From positions 1-64,000 of the forward strand of contig CAJNYU010004017.1 in assembly GCA_905331475.1 (NCBI GenBank): 64,000 nt of DNA. Reading direction: 5' to 3'. Source of the stretch: Rotaria socialis (Eukaryota > Rotifera > Eurotatoria > Philodinida > Philodinidae). Position 1 is the stretch's first letter. Each line of letters starts with the position of its first letter. The position numbers were made by a program, and so were the translations under genes. This document shows, in pieces, positions 11,366 through 24,401 of the stretch. Below the pieces are notes generated by a model. That model saw nothing but the letters and a program-made list of their open reading frames with translations. It was not told the DNA's origin and ran no database searches.

Positions 11366-13272
11366 TTATTTTTGTTCTTCTTGTTGTAATTGTGATTGTT
11401 GTTTTGATGGAGTATATAAAGACTTCCATTCATCTAATTCATTATGATAAATAACATCGATGGTTATCGAATTCGGTACAGTTACTTCAGCTGTTGTGAC
11501 TTGATATGTATTATATTCATCATATAAACGATAATAGTATTCTGTTGCTAATTGTGAAATTAATGTTAATGTTAAATTTCGTTCATGTGCCATTAAACAT
11601 ACTGTACTGCGTTCAATAATTGTATTCAATTGCAATAAATAACGATATTTAGTTGAATCATCATTGGAAAAATGCGAAGATAAATAGGATAATAATTTAT
11701 ATTCTTGTTCATTAATATCAGCAAAATCAATAAAAAATCTTGAACACATTAATTTTTCCAGTTGCCAAGATGATATACCATTGTCGTAGGGACGATAGCC
11801 GCGTGTTAATAAAAGACAATATTTAAGTAAACCGCCACCATGTATACCTTCAGGTGATATTGTAACTATTTGACGGCGATTAAGATGTGTTAAAGCAACA
11901 TCAAAACTTCCATATAAACATTCAACTGATATAGTTGGATATCGATATAAATAACGATTATTTTTTGATGAACGATAGTCTAAATAGAAGATACTTTTTT
12001 TAATTTTAATTTTCGAACTTTGCACTTATCAATTAGTTTTACACTAATAAAAATTCGATTAGTCGAGATATCCAAAAATAGAATGATCTCTGTATATATA
12101 TACGTTTTCTATTCATAAGAACTTATAAGTCTACTTAAAGTGTTATTATCTTATAATTAAAAATTTTTTGCTGATTGCTTAATAATGATTGTATCCTTCA
12201 GACCGTTTTAGTTTCAACAAAGAATTTAAATAGAAAACCACTTCTTGCTCTTTTCTTCCTATTAAAATCGAAATACAGCTGTTGTTGTTCTCATCGTTTT
12301 CTTCCTCTTCTTCTTCATATAATTACAAGCTGATGCTTACCATGATTATGATATTGTTGTTTTTTATTAATTTTTTGATGATATTTAAAAATTTGTTCAT
12401 AATAATCAAGTAATGGATCAATTAGAATTTGAAATGAATCCACACTAAATTGAAATTGTCGTTTCATGCGATCAACAAATTTTAATTCAATATTTTGACC
12501 ATTGATATTATATAAAGATATTAATGCCCATGAATCATTATTTGACGGATTAATAACACGTACTATTTTTTCTACATAGGCTGCTTGAATTATAATTGGT
12601 GAAAATGATAATTGAGAAGACGTTGATGGAATTTGTTGAGATAAACATTCACATACAATAGTTTTTATTTGTGTCCAAATTGATTCCGATGATAAATCAC
12701 AACGAAATACAAAATCAATATCTGTATAGGAAAATGATTTATCATTTGTTAAAACATAGGAAGCGGCACCTAAAATAAAGTTTAGTTTTGTTTTCAAATA
12801 GAAATATAAAAAATAAAATTCTTTTTTTTCTATAGATAATTTTCATACCTCCATTAAGACGTATATCTTTAATATCGATATTATTTAAATGAAAAGCACT
12901 TCGTAGTTCAATTAAAAAATCTTTTGAAACAATATTTAATGTTGGAAAATTTCCTTGGCCATGAATTTCAACAGGTTGTTCAAGTATGGAACATAATTTA
13001 TTTACATGACGATTTTGTAATGTTGAATGTGGTGATCGTTTATTTATATTAGTATATTCTTGAGTTATTGTATTATTGGTAGCTGGTATTGTATCATTTC
13101 TTTTGATTTTTCTTTCAATATGTTGCTGTTGATCATGATGAATTGATATTGTTTCATCACAATTAACCAATGACGAATAACTTGATGCAGCCGAAAGTGA
13201 TGATATTGGCGTTTGTTCCAGTGACGAGGGTAATGAACAAGCCATCGAGTAAGAATCGTCAGTCGAATTCAT
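11366..13272 (-). CDS. TENT5: TENT5/FAM46 terminal nucleotidyltransferase
   Basis: Three exons on the minus strand: 13272-12849, 12769-12341 and 11979-11366, 1467 bases (488 aa). The first 100 or so residues are Ser-rich and low-complexity. The nucleotidyltransferase fold follows: the glycine motif RLNGGAASYVL at about 138-148, the metal-binding pair Asp158/Asp160 in YTDIDFVF, and the third acidic residue in IELKFVD (about 241). Family blocks RQFQFSVDSFQI, IHGGGLLKYC, MCSRFFIDF and ERSTVCLMAHER lie in the right order. TENT5 proteins are non-canonical poly(A) polymerases that lengthen tails of mRNAs, often those encoding secreted proteins (family knowledge). Catalytic residues are intact, so activity is expected. 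The ATG at 13272 is the first in the open frame. Animals have one to four paralogues; which one this is cannot be told. Confidence 0.93.
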
Positions 13273-14402
13273 TCGTTGTATTGACGAAAACAAACAAACT
13301 GTGTATTGATCTATAATAAAAGAAGGTGCTGAAAATAGCCTTAGGGTAATAGTTCAATGTAGACGACTAAAAGGAAAAAAGATAGAGAACTCGCTCGAAT
13401 AATTTCATCTTTTTCTTTTTTGTCTCTCTCCTTCTTCTGGTTGCATGCTTCTGTATTCTGTATGGTACGCCAACGCATCTACATGTTCGCTGTCATTATC
13501 TTTCTGGAGTAATGTAGTTAATAACGGAAAGTGAAGAAGAAGAAGAAGAAGAAGAAGAAGAGGAGAAAAAACGGGAGAGAACTTGAAGAAACGAAGAAAA
13601 AGGACAACAACAAGAAGAAAAAAGGTTATCAATAAAAAAAAACTTAGTGCTTTTACTGTTGTGCCTTCTTTCTTTCGCTCTCTGTAATGCTTTTATCTGG
13701 ATCTCGACCAACAAGTTGCCGCCGACTTGGTCGTTACTGCCGAACGTAATTGTCATTCTGCGTTCGCACAAAGAATTTTCCTTGAAAATATGTGCGTGGG
13801 CTGCGGAACAGAGAGGCAAAGAATATTTCCATATAGATTTTCTCGGCTGAACGCAAAGCAAAAAAAAATAGAAAAAAAACGAGTAGGAGGACCCTGTGCG
13901 CGAATTACTTCATGAACAAACGAGAAAAGTGAAGAATGCGTAGGTGGACAAATCGAGAACGATGTTGTCGGACAAAAATGGAAAAATAATAATGATCTAT
14001 ATGGTATATCCTTTGCTAAGTAAAAAATAAAAGATAATGTAGGCGTCGATGATTAAAACAAATGAAAAGAAAACTTGTATGCATCTATTCAAGGAAATTT
14101 AATTTAAATCAGATCTAGTTTTATGATCACAGCGTGCTTGTTCACAACAATGTGATACAATTCATTATTATATTTGATCGAACGACAACATATATTAAAC
14201 GCAAAGATTAGAAAGAAGATTTCGGAAAGAAGAAGAAAAAAAACACATCAGAAATAGACAATGAGAGCAAAGAGTATTCGAAAAAATATAAAAGAAAAAT
14301 TGTACGCGTTTGCTTTATAACATTGAAAGCAAAGACAAGATTAATAAGTGTCACTTGTAAAATATGCATGACGCAATTTGTGTGCAAATAACATACTTGT
14401 TA
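13273..14402. other. Upstream region of the TENT5 gene
   Basis: Probable promoter/5'UTR region of the minus-strand TENT5 gene. It contains a GAA/AAG-rich purine tract (about 13534-13620) and a patch of relatively higher GC at 13660-13910 in which short overlapping frames occur on both strands. None begins with a convincing ATG or has a recognisable product. Confidence 0.4.
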
Positions 14403-14430
14403 ATCAAGTATAGAAATTTCTATACTTGAT
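14403..14430. repeat. Perfect 28-bp palindrome
   Basis: Half-site atcaagtatagaaa is followed immediately by its exact reverse complement. It could form a cruciform or be the tips of a fully deleted inverted-repeat transposon. No gene is nearby. Confidence 0.7.
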
Positions 14431-17400
14431 AATCATAATTTGTATCAAGAATAGGCAAAAGAAAAACTCGTTCAAAGAAGCTAGACGAGATGAAGATGGT
14501 ATCAACAAGTCTATTTTGAAGAAGAAAAACCTACATGCTGAGATCTTTCTATTTGCATGATGTTCTTCTGTTCTTTTTTATTATCACAAAAGTCAGGGTC
14601 ATATTTCGCATATAATTAATTATCAGAGGCGATGTCTAACAATAGAACATTTTTTTAGGCGATTATAAGCATTTTGATATAAAGATATTTGTGTGACCAA
14701 AATATGTAACAAAATTTTTCTCTGCAGGTGTGGTTTATTTCACTTACCTAAAAAAAACCTTATCTAGATGATGGTGTGCACGACGAAAAAAAAATGAAAT
14801 GTAGGATGAAAGTAATGTTGCTCTTCTAGGTAACAGAAGAATATAGCCAAAGCTTAATTTTGTTTTAAAAGGCACCATTCAATATTTTCAATGTCAATAC
14901 AATTGACGAGGAAAAAAAGAACGCAATACACAAGCATTTCGTAGTTTTCTTTTGAATAGAAAGAAAGAAAAGAAAGGCATTCTAATTGATGTTATTTTTT
15001 AGAAGTTAATCGGCAAAACGAAACGATTATATATATATATAGATATATTTGAAATTTGATAACGTTTATCAAATATAAAAGCCCTAAACATTTTTAGCAC
15101 ATAAGTATTGACGAAAGAACAGCTGAAAAAATCATTTTTATAGACAAACAAAGAATATTTATCAAATTTAGCAGATTGTAGAAAAACTTGACTTTCTATT
15201 AAACTAAAAAGTTAATGTTTTCTATTTTAAAGAACTAAAGATAATAAGTAGAATGTATTAGATTACATGCAAAATTAGATTTCCATCTGTTTCTATTCTC
15301 ATAGTTACTAAATATAATCGGCGAGAAAAATTGGTGGGTTTTTTTTTGACTAATAAAAAACGGTCATAGGTAGACGACATGATTTGCCTTGAACATCTCC
15401 CTTCAGAACATTTTAATGATATTCAATTGATGATTAGCGCACGATAAGAAAAAGAAAGAACTTTATAGAAGTGAGAAAGTGAAAAGACGAGAGAAAGAAT
15501 TAAACTTATTAAGTAATGAGCAAGATTTCAAATGAAAGGAAGCTTCGCATTAGTTTATTCGTGTATAAAATTATCGAGAAATGTCTTTTATTAGCGTCAT
15601 TGAACGTCATTTTTAACGAATAACGACGACATTTCAAGGTGACTTTCCTCTTCTTCTTTTTAGAATAATAAATGGTGAGAACACAATTTATTCATTATAG
15701 TTAACAAGTTTCTTAGCAAGCTGGCGTATTACTCGAGTCAATTAATTCATTGATAAAATCGAAAATAGAACTAAAGGCAACAATTATTTATATATAATAT
15801 GTTTACATGTTTCGAAGTCCATCATATAATTATAATTACTTTTTTTGTGTGATCTCAATGAAAATAATGCATAATTCTTATCGATGGAAACAATGAATAC
15901 CAGTAGAACTTTAATATGTATTAGATCGAAAATTTTTTGTTATTTTCCATTAAAACAAATTCTATAGATACGTAGACGTTACGTTCTTTCGTATTCCTAC
16001 TCAATCCTAATCAATTATTTTGTCGTTTTCATGTTTTTCTAAATTTAACAATAGATTGCAGAATATATCTCCTTACTAATAAACTAAATTGTCTTATAGA
16101 CGAATCTATCGCGTGATAGTATTAAAAAAGAAATGAAAATATACTCGATCACCTACGTCAATCCACTGTTTACATATTCAAATTAATCTGTTCGTATAGA
16201 ACTCTTTGAATCCTATATGTAAAGCTTGTATTGCAAAAAACTGTTATGGCTTAATCAAGGAATATTAGCAGTGCTTGAATGATTGCTTTCAAAAATGAAA
16301 ACCATTTATTAGATATTATATTATTGTTTCTTTCTAAAAGAAAAAGAATATGATGCGACCAACGCGTAGCTAAACCTATTAATCTATTTGACAGATAACA
16401 AACTAGATAATGATATATGACCTAGCAAATACGTATTTTCATAAATCTATATGAATTTAAGTTAATCATGAGTAGAGAAGTAAATGTTGTCTTTTCATTT
16501 GAGCTTAGTAATTGGAACTTATGTGTTGTATGACTCTTTATATTAAGTAAATTTGTTAAGTATTATTTTTAGGCTCATTTTTGAATTTATTAATATAGAA
16601 ATAAATATAAATCGTTCATACTCAAATATACTTTAAAAACGAATAGATAATACATTGGCACTGTTTTCGTTATTTTTAAAGCAAAAAGTGTAACAGAGTC
16701 GAAATCTAGATAATGAACTCATCGACCTGTTGAATCAAGTCGAGTTTTGAATATCTACGATAGTAACAAGTTGAGTGAGTTTATTAGAAATTCTCGTTCA
16801 TTAATTGGAGTAATCATATCATATTTTATATTTTAATGCGAAGAAAATTGTGCTAATAATTTTTATCATACGATTAGGAACGATTCTCAAAAGCAAAAAT
16901 AAATATTCTCTCAATTACGCGAAGTGGTAGCGCGAAATGGATCATCACAATACACTTAGTCACAGCTGAATTTCAATGCCAAGCAAATCATTATTCTTCA
17001 TAATTAACAAAAACAGCAAATTCTCTATTGAAAATTCATACAATATCAATAAGGTCAAAATTATTAATGAATGCGTTTAACTGAACTCATATACATAATT
17101 TCGACTTGATTAATCGGCAATAAAATAAAAGTTTATTTGAGAAAAAAAGTAATAGAACATGTCAAAAATTCTCTTGAACTGTCATGTGAATTGTCAAAAT
17201 TAATTTTTGCGAACATCATCGATGTGCATACCATGTTATAAATATTATTTATCTACTATTTTGATGAATGGATTTTCATGACTCTATATGACAAAATGTC
17301 TGTGTCTATTCTCTTGCATTTTCACTGTAAAGCCAAGTGAATTAGCGTGCAATAAATCTTAGTATTTCTTACACGTATTTGTCAGATGTAGAAATCTTGC

Positions 17401-20400
17401 ATTTGTCAAGAATGACATTCAATGCGATGTGCCCTACTTTAGGAAAAGAAACAACTATTGTCATATAAAATAATTAAATGGTTCTACTAGGGAGAAAGAT
17501 AAAAGGAAATACCCTCAATAAGCCTTGTCTAGTCAACACTAAATGTAAGATGAAAGGTGGTAATAAAGCAAATATACTTACTGCTTTTCTCTCTTTGAAT
17601 TTCAAGGTTATGAAAGATTCATTGTGACATAATTAAACATTTTCTATTGAAGCCACTTGTGAATAATTTAACTGACAAGATTTCAATCGATAGAAGTTTT
17701 CCTGTTTCAACATTAAGAATTTTTGTTGACGGCAAAATTTTCTAGCTTTCGATTTATTCTAGTTAAAATTGAACGTTTAGGTAGTCAGAAATTATTTTAT
17801 TTTAGACTTTGACTAACCTAAACTGAATTCTATAGGAAGTGAAAAATAAGCCAATAATAGTGATTATACGACACCGGATGAAATCTGATAAGTGTACTTC
17901 ACTATATTTTCCCCTTATTTTATGGTAAAGTTATTAAAGTAATCTACTTTATTTTACTGTTGTTTTTAAAAGCAAAAGTAAAAATAATTTATCATATTTA
18001 TTTTTTACTAATGGAAAACAAAAAACATTAATAGACAAGTTTGATTACGAAGCGAGTACAAAACTGTGAAAAAAACGATGTCAACGGTTCGATTTGAATT
18101 TGTATTGATTGAATTCTGTTCAAATTTCTCGTGTATTCAATAGTAAGAAGAAAGTGATTTTTAGATGCTACTTATTATTTGTTTTTCTGAAATATTTTTG
18201 ATAGTAAAGCACCCAGCAGTGAATGCTATTTGCATGGTTAATAATATTTTAATATAAAAAAAAGCAACCAGCTAGAAGAGATCTATCTCTGTACTTCTAA
18301 TATTAACATACAGGTTATTTAATTGTTCTTCTATAAATAACAACATCATTTGCCCCTCTAATACAAAACTTACTGCTACATAAAAGACAACCTGTAAATG
18401 GCACGGGCTTTGTTTATCGTGAATGGCGTGCATTTTGCTTTTCAAAAGAAATACTTATTTTTACCATGAAACGCATGTTTTATTTCTATGACCTGCTTAT
18501 ATATCACTCGTACGATGAGAATTGCATGTTCTAAAGAGCTATTTGATGAGTATCGAAGACTCGAAATAAAAGAACTTTTGCACTCAGAACATCAAGCAAT
18601 CAAATCTTTTCGTGTTTTATGCATTAAAAATATCCGAGGTCAAACAAGATTAGTTATAAAAAGCCCCGTTTAGAATGTTTTTTTGTTCTCACTCTTTTAC
18701 GAACATATTTAATTATATGCTAAACGATAAAAAAACGATGGTATACTGTATTTTCATACCGTTATCGGCTGCATAATGACACTCTATCAAGCATCAGTTG
18801 GCAGGCATTTACGACTCGATATCGAATGAGACAATAATATAGAATACCGTTTTGAAAAGTGTCAGCGACTTCAACCATTTAGTCTTTGGAGGCTCGTTGA
18901 AGGTTTGAGCTTTGAAAGTAATCCCTCTAAATGCTTTTCTTTTTACTGAAGTTTAGGGATCAGCAAACAATTTTTAATTCTATATATACATCATATAACT
19001 TTCCTCGAGCGATCGAAACCTGAAGAAAATGACGTCTTGAGAAATAATGAAAGATAAATATAGGAAAAAAATGTGAGAAATAAAAAGAAATCAATAGAAT
19101 TAATCAAAATTTATGAATAACACACTTCAGCATACCTATTTGGTTGATCATAAAAAAAAATGTTAAGCCTATCATTAATTTCAATAAGGAGTGACGTTTC
19201 TTTCGAAAACTGATACTCAGTTTTTCAATGCAATGAAACATTTATAAAGATGAACTATTGTAGTCGCTCTATGTGCAGAGTCTCGAATAGGACAAAACTA
19301 TATACGAATGAAACAGAGCAGTATAATATTTCTCGAAGTATCAATAAAAAATTTTAATCGATGGGTACACACTTTAAGTGAATCAAATCAATATAATTGC
19401 TTTTTCTTTTGTCTCAAGTAGACTTACGTCAGATTTGTTAATATATGAAATGGCAATGGCATTCGAGCTTCTGCGCCGATGATGTACCTATTTTCATGAA
19501 TATTAAACATCGTTACGGATTTCTAATGAGTGAATTTCTTTTGAAAACTTTGTCGATACATAAACCTAACGACTTTAAGCAACTTTCGAAGACATGACTA
19601 TTCAATTTGACCGAAAGTGAACCGATGAAAATCTTTGATGATTTGGATTGATCCATGTGAGATCTGTGCTAATTATTCTTTTATATATTAGCTCATTTGA
19701 TGTGATCAATATACAGACAAACTTTTTTTAAATAAATTTACCGCATAAAAACTGGTGATTCAATCGGCACGTTTGTCAGATGCTAAAACCAATGAAAAAG
19801 CAACAACAACAATCGTATCAGTATGATTTCAAACGTTTACGGGTATTTTTCAGGCCAAGTTGAGTAGATTTTCACATCAAATACACTCGACATCATTGCC
19901 ATATTTATGTTTGATTTTACTTATTATAAAACAGAATTGATTGATCCCATCAAATACTAAAAGTTTGCTAAAAAGTCACAAGTCCTATTTTACACTATCG
20001 ATACAATTCACACTTGAAGAAAACAAAACAAGAGTGCACTAAAGAATAGTTGAAACATCTGTTCTTGGCTGATTGAACTCGTGTAACGATGTAGTCTGCA
20101 CGATCATAACACATACGTTTATCGCCATAATTGCGCGCAACTATGGAGCATGTTAACACGACCAGAGCACACGTACAAAAAATGAATGGTCCTCAGTACT
20201 CCAGCGGTTGCACACACAAAATTCAAACGCGTTTCCTACTACTTGGCACAACACAAACAGATGTTTTCTTTTTCCTTTTGTATACTTTGTACATCTGTAT
20301 GTTAGTATTTTTTTTTTTGAAACTAATGTCAACAGAATTATTCATGTGCATTCAGAACTATCGATTCAAGTGTTAATGGCCTGTGCAAAAGAAAAACTTT

Positions 20401-20999
20401 TTTCTGCTGATCACGGCAAGCGAAACTAAACAAAAAATTGATCCAGTCTCAAATAGATTTTCAGTTTTCCAACATAATTTTACGTTTTCATTGAATAACG
20501 AAAGTAAACCAATCTTCATATTTAATATTACTTTGTTGTCGACTAAAAAAACATGCTTAGAATCTTTTATTTTTATCACTGATCAACGAAGCATTATAGA
20601 GTTCACTTTCTTACAAAAAAGATCAGTCGTTGAAAGATTCACTTCCATGAAAACACTATTCTGAAAAATTAAGTATAAATAAAAATTTTCCCTCGCATGC
20701 ACTACTGTGATAGTATTAAAAAGTTGTCTTTTGATTTTCTCAATTTGATCACCGATCAAACTTCTCAATCGAAGTAATCATTATCTAACAGAAACAATCG
20801 TTTACGTCATCTAAATAAAATAAAACAGCTAGAATAATTTTTTTTTGCCGAACTGCACAGTTCGTTCACTAAAACAAGTTGGCGTGGTAAGAATGCAATT
20901 TATTATTATAGTTTAGTTGATACCATATTGTGTATATTCATTTACAAGACAATTTCTTCTGTTGAACATAAGCAAAATGTAAATATCCATAAGGTTGCA
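14431..20999. other. Gene-free AT-rich region
   Basis: About 6.5 kb with only short chance frames (e.g. 18488-18673, 20131-20664), none with family features, splice logic or compositional contrast. An AATAAA on the minus strand at 20899-20904 is the likely poly(A) signal of the TRAF-like gene to the right. Confidence 0.5.
20899..20904 (-). terminator. Probable poly(A) signal of the TRAF-like gene
   Basis: AATAAA on the minus strand about 100 bases beyond the TRAF-like stop codon at 21000. Confidence 0.45.
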
Positions 21000-22735
21000 T
21001 TAAATGTTCATCGGCGTCGATTGAGAATTATCAGTAGTGGTTGGTTGCTGTTGTCGTCTAACTATTTCTTGTTTAACTAAATTTTCTTGTACATGATTTG
21101 GTAGAGCTGGATTAAGTGTTAATACAAATGGCAATAACAGTTTTGGTGTTTCATTAAGTGTAACAATGATCTTAATGTAAGTTGTATCATCTCTAACATA
21201 CATACTATCATCTTGCAATAGTAAATTCAATGAAACGAATCTAGGAATTCCACTCGCTATATTGGCTTCATCTACTGGACGTTGAAATGAAGTTGATTTG
21301 ACATCAGGATAGAATGAATCGATTATATGACGATTATTACCCGTTTGGTCTAGTAAACAAAATGTTACTTTATATTGAAATGGCCATTTAAGTATGGCAT
21401 CATATTCTCCTTTCATCAATACAAAAAATAAAGATACATGAGTACGTCGTGCGTTACCATCACCAAATAAGAAGAGTTTTGCGCGCATCTTATAGCCTGT
21501 GTGGGAAGAATAAAATACTGGAGATAATATACTTGTTTGTCTTTCGGATTGCGCATCGGCCATTTTTTCTGAAACATGCTCAATACGCCATGTTAACACA
21601 CCATCGGTTGATATGTATTCACTGGCAGTACATATTTGTTGCAAATTTTCAATATCCTTTTGTAGTTGAACTTGGCTTGGTTGTATACTACGTTTTATAG
21701 GTATTTTTTCGAGGATACTTGAGTGGGCATTACTAACTTCTTGTACGATTGTACTAAAACGCTCATTTAAAGAAGTAAAACCATTAGTTATTTCTATTGT
21801 TTTATCGTTAATTATTTGCGTTGTTCTTGATAAGTTAGCTATTTGTTGGGAAATTTTTTCTTCCAATTCTGTATCTATTGCGTCTAATTCCATGTCTTGT
21901 TCCTGAGTAGATGATTCTGGAAAATGATATTCACCAATTAAAAATTTACTAATCGTTTCTTGATGTTTTCCACTGAAGACATGATGTATGAAATCAGTTT
22001 TACGAATCTGAAATTGAAAAAAAAAAAAATTTTAAAAGTAATTTTCGAAATAGTTAGTCCTTTTATTACCATTTCCTCAGTACATAACGGTGACAATGGA
22101 CATGCTGCAAAGATTCTCGGGCAAGTTTTTCTTATATGTTCATTAAGTATTGCTTGCGAAGAGAAACTTTCATTACATTCAAGACAGATAGATTGCATAT
22201 GTACCCTGTCGAGATGTGACTATAAAACAGATAAATAGAGCTATTATAAAGAAGAGCAAACAAGGATTCAAGGTTTATATACTTGATAGTCGTTTAGTAG
22301 TCCTTCCCAATTACATTGTTTGTCTCTTCGATGAACACATGCAACTTTGAGAATATCTAATTCTTTTTTGAATGCTTTATCAGGCATAATCTTTATATAG
22401 AAAGGAAAAACAAATAGATACGATGATTAATCGAAATTTTTATAGCTGTTTCTTACTTGGCTTTTGTTTGTTTTTATATTACAATCATCATATGGGCATG
22501 TGACATTCTCATCAGGTGCAACCGCAGCTCTAGCTTCGAAACAACCTCGACAGGATCGATGGCCGCACTCTACTAATTGGATAGGCTCTTGAATAAGAAG
22601 CGAACAAAATATGCATTTGAATCTTGAATTCTTGTTTTCTATGTCGTCTACGTCAAAGCCGCATTTCGGATAGGGCGAAATTGAAAAAGATGAAACACGT
22701 TCATTGCTCAGTTGAGAGTTACAGCTGTCAACCAT
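21000..22735 (-). CDS. TRAF-like protein: RING, zinc finger, coiled coil, MATH
   Basis: Four exons on the minus strand: 22735-22457, 22390-22283, 22219-22070 and 22007-21000, all joined in phase 0, 1545 bases (514 aa). The RING finger uses Cys41, Cys44, Cys57, His59, Cys62, Cys65, Cys80 and Cys85. A TRAF-type zinc-finger region follows at about 105-170 (VACVHRRDKQCNWEGLLNDY, then CLECNESF...HIRKTC). Residues about 218-300 form a heptad-like coiled coil, and the MATH/TRAF-C domain runs from about 315 (VLTWRIEHV) to about 470. This is the full architecture of TRAF2/3/5/6-type E3 ligases, which bind receptor tails through the MATH domain and build ubiquitin signals through the RING (family knowledge). 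The start is the first ATG of the RING exon. Which TRAF group it belongs to is not resolved. Confidence 0.88.
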
Positions 22736-24295
22736 GAATAATTAAAAATGATCAGGCATTCTTTACAAATATCTAAAATGAGACACTGCTATTAAAAAAC
22801 TTTGATTCAAACATTTTTCTAAATAATCCCTTATGCCAACTTGAAATATGACATCGATCAAAGCAATAAATAGAAATGAGTAAAATTTTTTCTTACTAAC
22901 ATTTATTTCTAATTATTCAACATGAATATACGTATATAGTGAGCATTGCAATATGATTCATTTTAACTACGCGTATGATAAAAGATTCTAGAAGCGAACG
23001 ATATAATTTCGTATGAAAAGTTCAAACTGATGTAATTCTCAAACTTCATATTATTTCGAGATTGTTCTTGGCGGTCAGATTAATTGTTTGTCTCAATTTC
23101 TATAGACACAACTATTGAGAAATAAATTTCAATCTTTTGATTTTTCTGACTGAGACAGAAAAAACCTTCAACTAATATTATTCAACAGACATGGTATTGG
23201 TAGGCTTTCTAGACCATATCACGGATAATGAACATGATTGGTTTGAAAAGGTTGCAAATAGAAATATCAATACTTCATGCGCATGCCTATTTTTTTTAAT
23301 ATACGTAACCGATTTTATCATTCTATTGAGAGAGAAAAACAAAGCAAATTTTAGACTTTATATCGCAAACAGATAAATAGGAGACGCGAATTTTGGCAGT
23401 AAAACTCGAATTGATTTATTTTGGTATATTTATGATACTATTGAATAGCGTGCGCCAATGACACCTATCCGTATCATGTCAAAGCGGACATATAATAGCA
23501 CGAATTGAAAAAAAGGAAGCAATCAGAGAAAAATTGACAGATCTAATACAATAATAGTATAAAATGGAAAAATTGAAAGGATTATGAAGGCCGCGAGCTT
23601 ATTTTTTACAGTCGTGAATGTAAGAGAAAATTTGTAATGAGGACGATCGTCGCTACTTGAAAAAATGTGTTTGATTTCTTCCAGCAGAAAAAAGTTGAAA
23701 AATAAGTTAACCTTATCTCTTATAAAAATTAAAAAATACTCTATGATTATGATTGCTCTCCATCTTCATTGAGTTGGTCAAATCTTGAAATGTACAAATC
23801 AGTCACGATTGAGAGTATGACTATAGAAGGAAAGAACAGACGAAGAGAAAATTCGCAGATACACTCTCATACTCGTGTGTATCTACTATACGACCACCTT
23901 TCAAACCCTCTCTATAGCATACGAAGAGTGTATAGAGAAGCAAAAATGATAAATTTCTTCAAGGGTAGATTTCATCAATCCAAGTCAAATGTAAGAGTGT
24001 AGATTATATACGATTTTCAAGTTCAATAATGTTTACAAGAAGTTTCAGATCCCATAGAAGGTAAGTATCACTTACGCTGTCTAAAAGCAGAAAAATGTGA
24101 TGTATTCGTACATTGCACCTTTGACTCCAGTCGACAAGAAATCTATTCTAACAGTTCGCACATCTTCTACATAGTCTCTATATCCTTTTAGTCTCTAAAA
24201 ATACGCTAAACGAAAATTTTAAACCTATCTATGATAAGAGATATCGGTTGATTTTCGAAGTGTCAGCATTACAACGGACGACTGAAGTTCGATCT

Positions 24296-24296
<1 letters not shown>
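22736..24296. other. Upstream region of the TRAF-like gene
   Basis: AT-rich with no supported gene. Short frames at 23191-23376 and 23769-24002 have no family features. Confidence 0.4.
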
Positions 24297-24365
<69 letters not shown>

Positions 24366-24401
24366 NNNNNNNNNNTTCTCACTCCCCCCCCCCCCCCCCC
24401 C
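24297..24401. repeat. Long poly-G run, 10-base N gap, poly-C run
   Basis: Sixty-nine G, ten N (24366-24375), a short TTCTCACT spacer, then eighteen C. This is an assembly gap flanked by homopolymers. Glycine- and proline-only frames across it are artefacts. True length and content are unknown. Confidence 0.9.

Noticed and set aside
11365-11370. AATAAA overlapping the TENT5 stop codon
   Set aside because: Too close to be the working poly(A) signal; arises from AAA TAA A at the end of the frame.
13496-13915. Several overlapping frames on both strands near the TENT5 5' end
   Set aside because: The Leu-rich plus-strand frame starts at GTG and the minus-strand frames run through the AAG/GAA purine tract; this is most likely the TENT5 5'UTR/promoter.
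20131-20768. Five short overlapping frames on both strands
   Set aside because: None has family features; they overlap each other and lie downstream of the TRAF-like gene.
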